From Gammaproteobacteria bacterium (lineage in GTDB: Bacteria > Pseudomonadota > Gammaproteobacteria > S144-34), in assembly GCA_015487895.1 (NCBI GenBank), contig WFOW01000025.1, forward strand, positions 1 through 14,548: a DNA stretch of 14,548 nucleotides, in the 5' to 3' direction. This document shows, one piece after another, positions 1-8,009 of the stretch. Position numbers and translations under genes: made by a program. Within the stretch, counting starts at the first letter, position 1; each line of letters starts with the position of its first letter. The notes beneath the pieces were generated by a model that saw nothing but the letters and a program-made list of their open reading frames with translations, did not search any database and was not told the origin of the DNA.

Positions 1-642
1 GTCCACCAGCGTGGCCTCGTCGGGGCAGGGGCCGACCACCGCCTGGAGCTCGGCCAGGTTCGGGGTGATGGCGCTCGCGCCGCGGTAACGGCCGAAGTCC
101 GTGCCCTTGGGATCGACCAGCACCGGGACGCCGGCGCGGCGCGCGGCGCCGATCAGGTCGGCGACCGCGGCCAGCGCCCCCTTGCCGTAGTCCGAGAGCA
201 CCACGGCGCCCGCCCCGTCGAGGCGCTCGGCGAGCCGGGCCGTCACCCAGGCGGGATCGAAGCCCGGGAAGCCGTCCTCGAAGTCGAGCCGGATGAGCTG
301 CTGGTGGCGGCTGAGGATGCGGAGCTTCGTCACCGTGTGCGCGCCCGGGACGCGCTCGATGGTGCAGCCGATGCCGGCGCGCGCGAGCGCCCGCTCGAGC
401 GTGTCGGCCGCCTCGTCGGCGCCCGCCACGCCGACCACCTCGGCGCTGGCGCCGAGCGCGGCGACGTTGAGGGCGACGTTCGCCGCCCCGCCCGGGCGCT
501 CCTCGGCCTCCTCCACCCGCACCACCGGCACCGGCGCCTCCGGCGAGATGCGCGAGGCGCTGCCGTGCCAGTAGCGGTCGAGCATGAGGTCGCCCACCAC
601 CAGCACGCGGGCGCGCGAGAAGTCGGGGATGCGGAGCCTCAT
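1..642 (-). CDS. hldE: D-glycero-beta-D-manno-heptose-7-phosphate kinase (HldE/RfaE), N-terminal part, cut by window edge
   Basis: The enzyme phosphorylates heptose 7-phosphate in the cytoplasm, an early step to the ADP-heptose used for the LPS inner core. Reading from the ATG at 642, 214 codons stay open to base 1. The translation follows E. coli HldE closely: [11 protein letters not shown] at residues 15-25, [10 protein letters not shown] at 32-41, [12 protein letters not shown] at 48-59, [17 protein letters not shown] at 104-120, LSDYGKGAL at 149-157 and [13 protein letters not shown] at 177-189. The family is a PfkB/ribokinase-type kinase, often fused to a C-terminal adenylyltransferase. 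Here the kinase active-site end and any fused domain lie outside the window, so I cannot tell one-domain HldA from two-domain HldE. No clear ribosome binding site precedes the ATG. It is divergent from the lpxL-type gene. Identity is near certain; the exact symbol is slightly less so. Confidence 0.95.
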   Translation of the reverse strand, partial: MRLRIPDFSRARVLVVGDLMLDRYWHGSASRISPEAPVPVVRVEEAEERPGGAANVALNVAALGASAEVVGVAGADEAADTLERALARAGIGCTIERVPGAHTVTKLRILSRHQQLIRLDFEDGFPGFDPAWVTARLAERLDGAGAVVLSDYGKGALAAVADLIGAARRAGVPVLVDPKGTDFGRYRGASAITPNLAELQAVVGPCPDEATLVD

Positions 643-669
643 GGGACGGCGCAGCGAAGGGCCTGCGCC

Positions 670-699
670 AATATACGGGAAGCGCAGCGGGGCCGCCAG
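670..699 (-). promoter_or_regulatory. Candidate sigma70 promoter for hldE
   Basis: On the minus strand TATATT (675-670, five of six matches to TATAAT) lies 27 bases before the hldE ATG. That would give a leader of about 20 bases. The best -35 match, CTGGCG at 699-694, is weak and has an 18-base spacer. The AT-rich patch stands out in a very GC-rich gap, which is the main support. Confidence 0.4.
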
Positions 700-708
700 C
701 GGCGCGGG

Positions 709-714
709 TACAAT
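709..714 (+). promoter_or_regulatory. Candidate -10 box for the lpxL-led run
   Basis: TACAAT (five of six matches to TATAAT) sits just before the GTG start at 723. Transcription would begin near 721, so the mRNA would have almost no leader. I see no convincing -35 hexamer 16-18 bases upstream. The site is divergent from the hldE promoter in the same 80-base gap. Confidence 0.35.
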
Positions 715-722
715 GCCGCACC

Positions 723-1652
723 GTGGACCCGCTCCTCCATCCCCGCCACTGGCCGGCCTGGGCGGCGGCCGGCCTGCTGCGCGCGAGCGTGGCGCTGCCC
801 CAGCCGGCACGGCTCTCGCTCGGCCGCGCGCTCGGGCGGCTCGCCTGGCGGGTGGCGGATGAACGGCGGCGCGTGGCCGAGGCCAACCTGCGCCTGTGCC
901 TCCCGGAGCTCGACGGAGGGGCGCGGCGTATCCTGGTGCGGCGTCATTTCGAGGCCGCGGCCACGGGCGTGCTGGAGGCGGCGCTCGCCTGGTGGGGCGA
1001 TCCGCGGCGGCTGCTCGCGCTCGCCGAGCCCGAGGGGCTCGAGCACCTCGAGCGCCTGCACCGCCAGGGACGCGGCGCCCTGGTGCTGACCGCGCACTTC
1101 ACCACCCTCGAGATCGCCGCGCACCTCCTCTCGCTCCTGCACCCCGGACGCGCCGTCTACCGGCCGCTGCGCAGCCCGGTCTTCGACCGCATCATGCGCG
1201 CCGCCCGCGCGCGGCGCGTCGAGAACGGACAGGTGATCGAGCGCGGCGACGTGCGCGCCCTCCTGCGCGCGCTGCGCGAGGGGGCGGCCGTGTGGTATGC
1301 CCCGGACCAGGACCACGGCATCCATCACGGGGTGTTCGCCCCCTTCTTCGGCGTGCCGGCCGCCACCGTCACCGCCACCTCGCGGCTGGCGCGCGCCACG
1401 GGCGCGGCCGTCGTGCCCTACCATCCCGAGCGCACGCCCGAAGGGCGCTACCGGCTCCTCATCGAGCCCCCGCTCGAGGGCTTCCCGGGGCCGGATCCGG
1501 CGGCCGACGCCGCGCGCATCAACGCCCTCATCGAGGGCTGGGTGCGGCGCGTTCCCGAGCAGTACCTGTGGACACACCGCCGCTTCAAGACCCGTCCCGA
1601 GGGCATGCCCGATCCCTATGCCCGCCCGGCCGCCTCCGGAGGGAGGGAATGA
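723..1652 (+). CDS. lpxL: Lipid A biosynthesis acyltransferase, LpxL/HtrB family
   Basis: This family moves a fatty acyl chain from acyl-ACP onto a lipid A precursor at the inner face of the inner membrane. The 309-residue product aligns with E. coli LpxL from its first residues (LLHPRHW at 4-10). It has the catalytic HX4E motif (H125 to E130), the WYAPDQDHG stretch at 191-199, FFGVPAAT at 208-215 and the family signature [15 protein letters not shown] at 278-292. The hydrophobic N-terminus (about 11-28) would anchor it. The GTG at 723 is chosen because homology begins there; no in-frame ATG exists before residue 158, and an ATG at 713 is out of frame. No Shine-Dalgarno sequence is visible. 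The stop overlaps the next ATG as ATGA. LpxM or another late acyltransferase is possible; acyl specificity cannot be read from sequence. Confidence 0.93.
   Translation: MDPLLHPRHWPAWAAAGLLRASVALPQPARLSLGRALGRLAWRVADERRRVAEANLRLCLPELDGGARRILVRRHFEAAATGVLEAALAWWGDPRRLLALAEPEGLEHLERLHRQGRGALVLTAHFTTLEIAAHLLSLLHPGRAVYRPLRSPVFDRIMRAARARRVENGQVIERGDVRALLRALREGAAVWYAPDQDHGIHHGVFAPFFGVPAATVTATSRLARATGAAVVPYHPERTPEGRYRLLIEPPLEGFPGPDPAADAARINALIEGWVRRVPEQYLWTHRRFKTRPEGMPDPYARPAASGGRE
1638..1647 (+). promoter_or_regulatory. Strong ribosome binding site for the GT9 gene at 1649
   Basis: GGAGGGAGGG lies at the end of the lpxL-type coding region. Its first GGAGG is six bases before the ATG at 1649. It fixes that start and suggests independent re-initiation in addition to coupling through the ATGA overlap. 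Confidence 0.7.
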
Positions 1653-2629
1653 GGGAAGGCGAGCGGGTCCTGTTCGTCACGCTCAGCAACATCGGCGACG
1701 CGGTGCTGACCACGCCCGTGCTGGAGGTCGTGCACCGCCGCTTTCCGGAGGCGCGCGTGGATCTCGTCGCCGACCCCCGCTCGGCGGAGCTCTTCGCGCG
1801 CTGCCCCTACCTGGGCGAGACCTTCCTGCGCCGCAAGCGCGCGGGCTGGCGGGCCGAGCTGGCGCTCGTGCGGCGCCTGCGGCGGCGCCGCTACGCCCTG
1901 GCCGTGGACCTGCGCACCGGGCTGCTCGCCCGGCTGGCCCGCGCCCGCGAGCGGCGCACGCGCCGCGGCGCGCGTCCCCTCGGGCCCCATGCCGCCGAGG
2001 CGCATCTCGGCGTCGTGGCGGACCTCCTCGACGGCCCGCCGCCGGCGGCGCGCGTCTGGCTCTCGGATCACGACCGCCGTCTCGCCGCGATCCTGCTGCG
2101 GGGGCTGCCCGGGGGCCCGCTGCTCGCGCTCGCGCCCGGCGCCAACTGGCCGGGCAAGATCTGGCCGGCGGAGCGCTTCGCCGGGCTCGCGCGCGCGCTG
2201 GCGCCGCGTTTCGCCGCCGTGGCGCTGGTCGGCGGCCCCGCCGACCGGGCCCGCACCGCGGCCGTGGCGGCCGCGATCGGCGGCACGCTGCCGGTGGCCG
2301 ACCTCGCCGGCCGCACGGGGCTGCTCACCGCCGCCGCCGTGCTGGAGCGCTGCGCGCTCCTCGTCGGCAACGACTCCGGCCTCGGCCACATGGCGGCAGC
2401 GGCAGGCACCCCCACCGTGACCGTCTTCGGGCCCGGCGATCCCGAGCGCTATCGCCCCTGGGGCCCGGCGGCAGAGGTCGTGGTGGCGCCGGGGCGCGAC
2501 CTCGGCCGCCTCGCCCCCGGCCCCGTGGCCGAGGCCGCCGCCCGCGCCCTGGCCGCGGCACCCCCCGTGCCGCGGGGGGCGGCAGGAGCCCCTCCCGTCA
2601 CCCGGTTCCGCACGGGGAGCCGGCCATGA
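1649..2629 (+). CDS. Glycosyltransferase family 9 protein (LPS heptosyltransferase type)
   Basis: GT9 enzymes use ADP-heptose to extend the LPS inner core on the cytoplasmic side of the inner membrane. The 326-residue protein has the N-terminal nucleotide-sugar fold start (LSNIGDAVLTTP at 12-23, D17 at the position of the WaaC catalytic aspartate). It also has GANWPGKIWPAERFAGLA (164-181, K170) and the C-terminal family motif NDSGLGHMAAAAGTP at 241-255, followed by VFGPGDP. The length fits WaaC/WaaF/WaaQ-type proteins. The C-terminus after about residue 300 is Pro/Ala-rich and looks unconserved. The gene is coupled to the acyltransferase by ATGA and has a strong Shine-Dalgarno. Which heptose or other sugar it adds cannot be decided, so no gene symbol is given. 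Confidence 0.9.
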   Translation: MREGERVLFVTLSNIGDAVLTTPVLEVVHRRFPEARVDLVADPRSAELFARCPYLGETFLRRKRAGWRAELALVRRLRRRRYALAVDLRTGLLARLARARERRTRRGARPLGPHAAEAHLGVVADLLDGPPPAARVWLSDHDRRLAAILLRGLPGGPLLALAPGANWPGKIWPAERFAGLARALAPRFAAVALVGGPADRARTAAVAAAIGGTLPVADLAGRTGLLTAAAVLERCALLVGNDSGLGHMAAAAGTPTVTVFGPGDPERYRPWGPAAEVVVAPGRDLGRLAPGPVAEAAARALAAAPPVPRGAAGAPPVTRFRTGSRP

Positions 2630-2687
2630 GGCCCCACCCCCCGCGCGGCGGCACCGGGCACCCGCGGGCGCCGCGAGGCCCAGGGCG

Positions 2688-4511
2688 ATGTGCGGGATAG
2701 CGGGCTACCTCGTGCTCGACGGCGCGCCGCCCGGCGACTCGTGCCTCGAGGGCATGGCCCGGCGGCTCGCCCACCGCGGCCCGGACGGGCGCGGATTCTG
2801 GCGCGGCCCCCGGGCCGGGATGGCGCACACCCGTCTCGCCATCATCGACCTCGAGACCGGGAAGCAGCCGCTGCGTGACGAGGGCGGGGCGGTCCTCGTC
2901 GCGAACGGGGAGATCTACAACCACCTGGAGCTGCGCGCGGAGCTGGAGCGCGAGGGGTTCCGCTTCCGCACACGCTCCGACTGCGAGCCGATCCTCCACG
3001 GCTGGCGGCGCTGGGGCACCGGCGTGCTGGAGCGGCTGCGGGGGATGTACGCCTTCGCGCTCTACGACCCCGAGGGGCATCAGCTCCTGCTCGCCCGCGA
3101 CCGCCTCGGCATCAAGCCCCTTTACTGTCTGGTCGAGGGAGGCGTCCTGTACTTCGCCTCCGAGATCAAGGCGCTGGCGCCTCTCCTCCCCGCCCTCCGG
3201 ATCGAGCCGTCGGCGGTGGCGCGCTTTCTGCAGACCGGCTTCTCCAGCGGGAGGCACACGGCCATCCAGGGCATCGAGCGGGTGCTGCCGGGGGAGGCCG
3301 TGCTCGTGCGTCCGGACGCGCCGCCGCGGCGCTGGCGCTACTGGCGCCCGCCTCCCTGCACGGAGATCGAGCCCCTCCCGCCCGAGGAGGCCCTGCAGCG
3401 CTTCGAGGCCCTGATGGAGGAGACAACGGCCCTGCACCTGCGTGCCGACGTCCCCGTGGGCGTGTTCCTGTCCGGGGGCCTCGACTCCTCCACCCTGCTC
3501 GAGCTGGCCCGCCGCCTTCCCGGGGGCCCCACCTCGGCCTGGACCGTCTCCTTCCGCGACCCCAGCGTGCATGACGAGTCCAGGCTGGCCTCCAAGGTGG
3601 CGAGCCGTGCCGGCGTGCGCCACGAGACCGTCGTCCTCGACGAGCGCCGGCTGCTCGGCAGGCTCCCCCACGCCGTCTGGGCGGCGGACGAGCTGATGGG
3701 CGACTATGCGATGCTGCCGGTGTCCTTCCTCGCGCAGGCGGCGGCCCCCACGCACAAGGTGGTGCTCTCGGGGGAAGGGGGGGACGAGGTCTTCGCGGGC
3801 TACGGCCGCTACCGGGTGCCCCGGCTGCGCCGCCTGCTGCGCGCCCTGCGCCATACGGGCTCCGGCGGGTTCCGCACGCGACCGGCGCTGCCCCCGCGGC
3901 TGGCCCGCGAGCTCCTTGTCCCGGAGCTCGCGGCCGAGGCCGCGCGCTGGCGCGGGCCTTTCCAGGAGGCGTGGCGGGAAGCCGGAAGGGGCTGCAGCGC
4001 GCTCGCCCGCATGCAGCGCGTGGACATCGAGACCTGGCTGCCGGACGATCTGCTGGTCAAGGTGGACCGGCAGCTGATGGCCTGGGGCGTGGAAGGCCGG
4101 GTCCCCTACCTCGACCACCACGTGGTCGAGTTCGGGCTGCGCCTGCCCGACCGTCTCAAGACGCGCGGGCGCCGGGGCAAGCTCCTGCTGCGCCGGTGGG
4201 CCGGGCGGCACCTGCCCGAGGAGGTGTGGCGCGGCCGCAAGCGCGGCTTCACCGTGCCGGTGCGCGCCTGGCTGCAGGGCCCCCTGCTGGAGCGCCTGGC
4301 CCAGGCGCTCCCCCGCACGGAGGTCGGGCGGGGCCTGCTCCGTCCGGGCGCCGTGGAGCGCCTGGTGCGTGCGCACCGCGGGAGCGGCCGCCACACACAT
4401 GCCATCTGGTCCCTCCTGGTGCTCGCCGTCTGGCACCGGTGCCTGGTGGAGGGCGCCGGCACGGCGCCCCCTCCTCCCGACCTGCAGCCGGACGAGTACC
4501 TCACCGCCTGA
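2688..4511 (+). CDS. asnB: Glutamine-hydrolysing asparagine synthase-type amidotransferase (AsnB family)
   Basis: The family hydrolyses glutamine in an N-terminal Ntn domain and channels ammonia to a C-terminal ATP-dependent synthase domain that amidates a carboxylate. The 607-residue protein begins Met-Cys (C2 is the nucleophile after Met removal) and has HTRLAIIDL at 47-55, NGEIYNH at 73-79, the ATP PP-loop SGGLDSS at 262-268, SGEGGDEVFAGYGRY at 361-375, LPDDLLVKVDR at 451-461, RVPYLDHHVVEF at 471-482 and RKRGFTVP at 517-524. All key motifs are present, so it should be active. The ATG at 2688 is fixed by the required Cys2. It lies between two glycosyltransferase genes. AsnB homologues in O-antigen clusters (for example WbpS of P. 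aeruginosa) are proposed to amidate uronic acids, so the acceptor may be a sugar acid rather than aspartate. Family assignment is firm; substrate is inference. Confidence 0.92.
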   Translation: MCGIAGYLVLDGAPPGDSCLEGMARRLAHRGPDGRGFWRGPRAGMAHTRLAIIDLETGKQPLRDEGGAVLVANGEIYNHLELRAELEREGFRFRTRSDCEPILHGWRRWGTGVLERLRGMYAFALYDPEGHQLLLARDRLGIKPLYCLVEGGVLYFASEIKALAPLLPALRIEPSAVARFLQTGFSSGRHTAIQGIERVLPGEAVLVRPDAPPRRWRYWRPPPCTEIEPLPPEEALQRFEALMEETTALHLRADVPVGVFLSGGLDSSTLLELARRLPGGPTSAWTVSFRDPSVHDESRLASKVASRAGVRHETVVLDERRLLGRLPHAVWAADELMGDYAMLPVSFLAQAAAPTHKVVLSGEGGDEVFAGYGRYRVPRLRRLLRALRHTGSGGFRTRPALPPRLARELLVPELAAEAARWRGPFQEAWREAGRGCSALARMQRVDIETWLPDDLLVKVDRQLMAWGVEGRVPYLDHHVVEFGLRLPDRLKTRGRRGKLLLRRWAGRHLPEEVWRGRKRGFTVPVRAWLQGPLLERLAQALPRTEVGRGLLRPGAVERLVRAHRGSGRHTHAIWSLLVLAVWHRCLVEGAGTAPPPPDLQPDEYLTA

Positions 4512-4544
4512 GGCGGAGGCCGCGTGCGCCCGCAGGACCGTTCC

Positions 4545-4640
4545 ATGAGCACCCCCTTTCCCCGTGCCTCCGCGCGCACTGCGGGCCGTCTGCCGCGGGC
4601 CGCCGAGCCCCGGAGCGCCGGAGACATCGCCAGGCCATGA
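4545..4640 (+). CDS. Possible 31-codon leader ORF before the GT4 gene
   Basis: In the 125-base gap after the amidotransferase gene, an ATG at 4545 has AGGA seven bases upstream (4534-4537). It opens 31 codons (starting MSTPFPRASARTAGR) and stops with TGA at 4638-4640, overlapping the GT4 ATG at 4637 as ATGA. The GT4 gene lacks a good ribosome binding site of its own, so translation of this ORF could deliver ribosomes to it. The peptide has no recognisable domain and no run of regulatory codons. In such GC-rich DNA it may be chance. Confidence 0.2.
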   Translation: MSTPFPRASARTAGRLPRAAEPRSAGDIARP

Positions 4641-5686
4641 CACCCCGCACCGCGCAAATCATCGGCTCACGAGGCGGCGGCGGCGCGGAACGCTTCTTCA
4701 TCCGCCTCACGGCGGCGCTGCACGAGGCGGGCGTGCCGGTGCTCGCGGTGCTCCCGCCCGGGAGCTACGTCGACCGCGAGCTCCCGCCGGAGGTGCCGCG
4801 GTCGCGGGTGCCCATGCGCGGCGTCTGGGACCTGCAGGCACGCTGGCGCATCGGGCGCGCGGTGAGGCGCTTCGGCGCCGACCTCGTGCAGACCTGGATG
4901 GGGCGTGCCACACGGCTGACGCGCCTGCCGGCCGGCTCCCGGCCGGTGCACGTCGCCCGCCTCGGGGGCTACTACAACGTCAAGGGCTACCGCCACGCCC
5001 ACGCCTGGATCGCCAACACCCGCGGGATCCGCGACTACCTTGTCGCCCACGGCCTGCCCGCCGGGCGCGTCTTCCACGTCCCGAACTTCGTGGAGCCCGC
5101 ACCGGAGCTGCCCCCGGAGCGGCTCGCGCGCGTTCGCGCGCGCCTCGGCGCCGCGGAGGCGGCGCTGGCGCTGACGGTCGCGCGCCTCCACCCCAACAAG
5201 GGCATCGAGGACCTGCTGCGGGCCTGGCGCGAGGTGCCTCCGCCCGCCGTGCTCGCCGTCGCGGGTGACGGCCCCGAGCGGGAACGCCTGCACGCGCTCG
5301 CGCGGGAGCTGGGCGTCGACGCGCGCGTGCGCTGGCTCGGCTGGCAGCGTGACCCGGGCCCGCTCTACGCCGCCTGCGACCTGGTGGTGGTCCCTTCGCG
5401 GCTCGAGCCGCTGGGCAACGTGGTGCTGGAGGCCTGGAGCCACGGGCGCGCGGTGGTCGCGACCCACACGGCAGGGCCCGCCGAGCTCATGGAGGGATGC
5501 GAGGGGGGCGTGCTGGTCCCGCCCGCCGATCCCCGGGCGCTGGCCGGCGCCGTCACGGAGCTGCTGGCCGACGGGCAGGCCCGCGCGCGGCTCGGGGCCG
5601 CAGGCCTGGAGGAGGTGCGCACCCGCTACACGCCGGCGGCGGTCGTCGGCCGGCTGACGAGGCTCTATGCGGCGCTGTGCGGGTGA
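4637..5686 (+). CDS. Glycosyltransferase family 4 protein
   Basis: GT4 enzymes are GT-B-fold retaining transferases that add sugars from nucleotide donors; this one probably acts on LPS core or O-chain. The 349-residue protein shows the N-terminal glycine-rich loop after IIG (SRGGGGAERFF at 11-21). It also has a middle segment TVARLHPNKGIEDLLRAW (180-197), VAGDGPERERL (208-218) and the EX7E donor-site motif with E257 and E265 (EPLGNVVLE). The ATG at 4637 was chosen because the family start motif follows within eight residues; the open frame extends upstream to 3971 but only as a shadow of the amidotransferase gene. The Shine-Dalgarno is weak. Its last 22 bases overlap, tail to tail, the ligase gene on the other strand. 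Donor and acceptor are unknown. Confidence 0.9.
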   Translation: MTPRTAQIIGSRGGGGAERFFIRLTAALHEAGVPVLAVLPPGSYVDRELPPEVPRSRVPMRGVWDLQARWRIGRAVRRFGADLVQTWMGRATRLTRLPAGSRPVHVARLGGYYNVKGYRHAHAWIANTRGIRDYLVAHGLPAGRVFHVPNFVEPAPELPPERLARVRARLGAAEAALALTVARLHPNKGIEDLLRAWREVPPPAVLAVAGDGPERERLHALARELGVDARVRWLGWQRDPGPLYAACDLVVVPSRLEPLGNVVLEAWSHGRAVVATHTAGPAELMEGCEGGVLVPPADPRALAGAVTELLADGQARARLGAAGLEEVRTRYTPAAVVGRLTRLYAALCG

Positions 5687-6975
5687 GCGTGCCGGGAGGA
5701 GGGCACGGCGGCCTCCTCCTGCTGCGCGGGTGAGCGCACCGCCACGGCCACGCCCACGGTCAGCAGCCACCAGAGGACCGTGGACCAGTAGCTCGCGTAG
5801 ATCGCCATGTGCACGTTGAGGGGGAAGGCGGCCACGACCGCGCCCGCCAGCCAGGGCGCCGCCGCCTCGCTGCGCCACAGCGCCGAACCGAGGCGGGCGA
5901 GCAGCACCCCCCAGAAGGCGAGGTAGCCCAGGAGACCGAGGACGCCGGTCTCGACCAGGATCTCCAGCACGAACTGGTGCGGGTGGGTGGGGACGATCCC
6001 CTCGGCCGCCAGCGTGTCCCGCGGGTCGGCGTGCCGCAGGTAGAGCCTGCGGAAGCCGCGCGGGCCCACGCCGTTGAGCCAGTGCGCGCGGGCCATGTCA
6101 AGCGTGGTGGTCCAGATGGACAGGCGCCTCCCTGTGGCCTCGTCCATGCGCTCCCAGCTCCCGCTCGCCAGCCCCCCGAGCGTCGTCCCGAGGCGCTCGC
6201 GGAAGGGCTGGTGCTGCAGGGCGGCCGCGGCCGTGAGGCCGAGGACGGCCAGCAGCGCCGCGCCCCGCCGCAGCCCCGTCCCGGGCCGGGCCGCCAGCAG
6301 CCTGTGGACGGCGTAGAGCGCCAGCCCCACCGCGAGCATGGCCCAGCCCGTGCGGTTGCCGGACAGCAGCACCGCGGCGAACACCGGCGCCAGCAGCGGC
6401 AGCCAGAGCCATCTCCTCCCTTCCGCGGCCGCGCGGGCCCATGCGAGGCAGACCGGGACGAAGACCGCCGTCACGGTCCCGAGGCGGAGCTTCGGATGGA
6501 AGGCCCCCGTGAGCTGGCGGCCGTTGTAGGGATAGCCGAGCAGGTTCGCGCCGGCGGCGAGCTGCACGAGGGCGTCCAGCGACCAGGCGCAGACGACGGC
6601 CCCGGTCCCCCAGAGCAGGCGCCGGCGCGCGGCCTCCTCGCGCAGGACGTCGCGCACGAAGACGGCGGCCAGCGGGAAGCGGAGCCAGATGAGCGCCGTG
6701 CTGAAGGACCTTCGCGGATCGGCCGCGTCCGGCAGCGACAGCCACATGGGGATCCAGAAGCACAGGAACAGCAGGAAGAGCAGGCGCAGCGCCGGGTCAC
6801 GGACGTAGCGGCGGGGCGTGCGCGCCAGGCGCACGGCCCCGACGGCGGCCATGACCGCCACCGGCAGGTTGAACAGGGTCTTGGTGGCGAGCAGGGGCAC
6901 GCAGCTCAGCACGAGGAGCCAGCCCCAGTTGCGCCGCAGCGCGCCCGTGAGGGCCCCTCCCGTCACGGCGCCCAT
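5665..6975 (-). CDS. waaL: O-antigen ligase-type membrane protein (WaaL/Wzy-C family)
   Basis: Members are polytopic inner-membrane enzymes that join undecaprenyl-linked glycan to lipid A-core (WaaL), polymerise O-units (Wzy) or glycosylate proteins (PglL). The 436-residue protein has about ten to twelve hydrophobic segments. It carries SGNRTGW at 205-211, followed by a large soluble loop with WLNGVGPRGFRRLYL (299-313) and the PTHPHQFVLEILVETG motif (329-344, H331/H333), which is the Wzy-C family hallmark. The ATG at 6975 shares its A with the TGA of the upstream gene and has GGAGG four bases before it, so it is well supported. It is the last gene of the minus-strand run. Placement among LPS transferases favours WaaL, but WaaL, Wzy and PglL are hard to separate by sequence alone. 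Confidence 0.85.
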   Translation of the reverse strand: MGAVTGGALTGALRRNWGWLLVLSCVPLLATKTLFNLPVAVMAAVGAVRLARTPRRYVRDPALRLLFLLFLCFWIPMWLSLPDAADPRRSFSTALIWLRFPLAAVFVRDVLREEAARRRLLWGTGAVVCAWSLDALVQLAAGANLLGYPYNGRQLTGAFHPKLRLGTVTAVFVPVCLAWARAAAEGRRWLWLPLLAPVFAAVLLSGNRTGWAMLAVGLALYAVHRLLAARPGTGLRRGAALLAVLGLTAAAALQHQPFRERLGTTLGGLASGSWERMDEATGRRLSIWTTTLDMARAHWLNGVGPRGFRRLYLRHADPRDTLAAEGIVPTHPHQFVLEILVETGVLGLLGYLAFWGVLLARLGSALWRSEAAAPWLAGAVVAAFPLNVHMAIYASYWSTVLWWLLTVGVAVAVRSPAQQEEAAVPSSRHAHPHSAA

Positions 6976-8009
6976 CACGCCTCCGCGGAGGCCGCCCGCC
7001 CGAGCAGGCCGTCGGCGCGCAGCCGCGCCACGACCCGCTCCGGCGGGAGGCTGGCCATGCAGCGGTGCCCGCGCCCGGGGGGGCAGGCGGGCAGATGGCA
7101 GGGCGCGCACGGGGCCTCGCCGCGCAGCACCCGGTGCGCCTGCCCGCGCGCCGCGTGCCGGGCGGGATCGGTGGGCCCGAAGATGGCGTAGACGGGCGTG
7201 CCGGCGGCCGCCACCAGATGCATGGGCCCCGAATCGCCGGTGACGGCGAAGCGGGCCCCGCGCGCCACCGCCGCCAGCTCCGGGAGGCCGAGCTCGCCCA
7301 TCGCGTCGACGCCGGGAGCGGAGGCCCGCGCGAGCAGCGCCTTCTCTTCCCGGCTCCCGATCCACACCGGCACCAGGCCCTCGGCCTCCAGCGCGGACGC
7401 GAGCGCGGCGAAGCGCTCCATCCCCCAGCGCTTGCTCGCCCAGCGCGGGCTGGATCCCGGCTGCAGGAGCGCATACCCCCCGGCACGCAGGCCGCGGCGT
7501 GCGAGCCAGCCCTCCGCCCTCGAGAGCGTCTCGGCCGAGAGGCGGATCCGCGGCTCGGCCTCCCGGGCGCCGGGCACGCCCGCGCGCTCGAGCAGCGCCG
7601 CGAGCCGCTCCCAGGGATGACGGCCCGGGTCGTCGTCCGGCAGGTGCGTCCGGTACACCCATCCGGGGCCCAGCCCCACGCGGAAGGGGACGCCGCTGAG
7701 CAGGCACAGCAGCCGCGTGCGGTCGGAGCACTGCAGGTCGTAGATCGCGCCGAGCCCCATCCCGCGGACCCTCCGGACGAGGCCGGCCATCGCCCGCACG
7801 CCCCGCTCCCCGAAGGTGAGGACGCGCACCGCCCCCTGCTCCGCCAGCAGCCCGGCGTAGGGCGGCCGCGTCAGCACGAGGCACTCCGCGCCGGCATGGG
7901 CGCGGCGGATCGCCTCGATGAAGCCCGAGGCGAGCGCCACGTCGCCCAGGGCCCCCAGCTTGATGATCAGGATGCGCTCGACCTCCACGACCGGCACCAT
8001 TGCCCTCAT
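6975..8009 (-). CDS. Glycosyltransferase family 9 protein with C-terminal cysteine cluster
   Basis: A second GT9 enzyme, likely a cytoplasmic ADP-heptose-dependent LPS core transferase. The 344-residue protein has ILIIKLGALGDVALASGF (13-30, D23 at the catalytic position), LLQPGSSPRWASKRW (181-195) and the motif TGDSGPMHLVAAAGTP (257-272), followed by FGPTDP. A cysteine set follows (C301, C304, C309, C317 in CAPCHLPACP...HRCM). This CxPC...C...C pattern recurs in a subset of GT9 proteins. The ATG at 8009 overlaps the previous stop as ATGA; a second ATG at 8000 is possible, and neither has a clear Shine-Dalgarno, so coupling is likely. It ends as TGATG with the ligase gene. It differs clearly from the GT9 at 1649, so the two are not a recent duplication. 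WaaF/WaaC assignment is uncertain. Confidence 0.9.
   Translation of the reverse strand: MRAMVPVVEVERILIIKLGALGDVALASGFIEAIRRAHAGAECLVLTRPPYAGLLAEQGAVRVLTFGERGVRAMAGLVRRVRGMGLGAIYDLQCSDRTRLLCLLSGVPFRVGLGPGWVYRTHLPDDDPGRHPWERLAALLERAGVPGAREAEPRIRLSAETLSRAEGWLARRGLRAGGYALLQPGSSPRWASKRWGMERFAALASALEAEGLVPVWIGSREEKALLARASAPGVDAMGELGLPELAAVARGARFAVTGDSGPMHLVAAAGTPVYAIFGPTDPARHAARGQAHRVLRGEAPCAPCHLPACPPGRGHRCMASLPPERVVARLRADGLLGRAASAEA

Noticed and set aside
896..1648. N-terminal extension of the GT9 frame across the acyltransferase gene
   Set aside because: The extension reads the lpxL-type gene in another frame. The ATG at 1649 has a strong ribosome site and family homology starts there.
2598..4643. 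A 681-codon open frame on the minus strand opposite the amidotransferase gene
   Set aside because: It is the antisense shadow of a gene with all AsnB motifs; composition is low-complexity and no family is recognisable.
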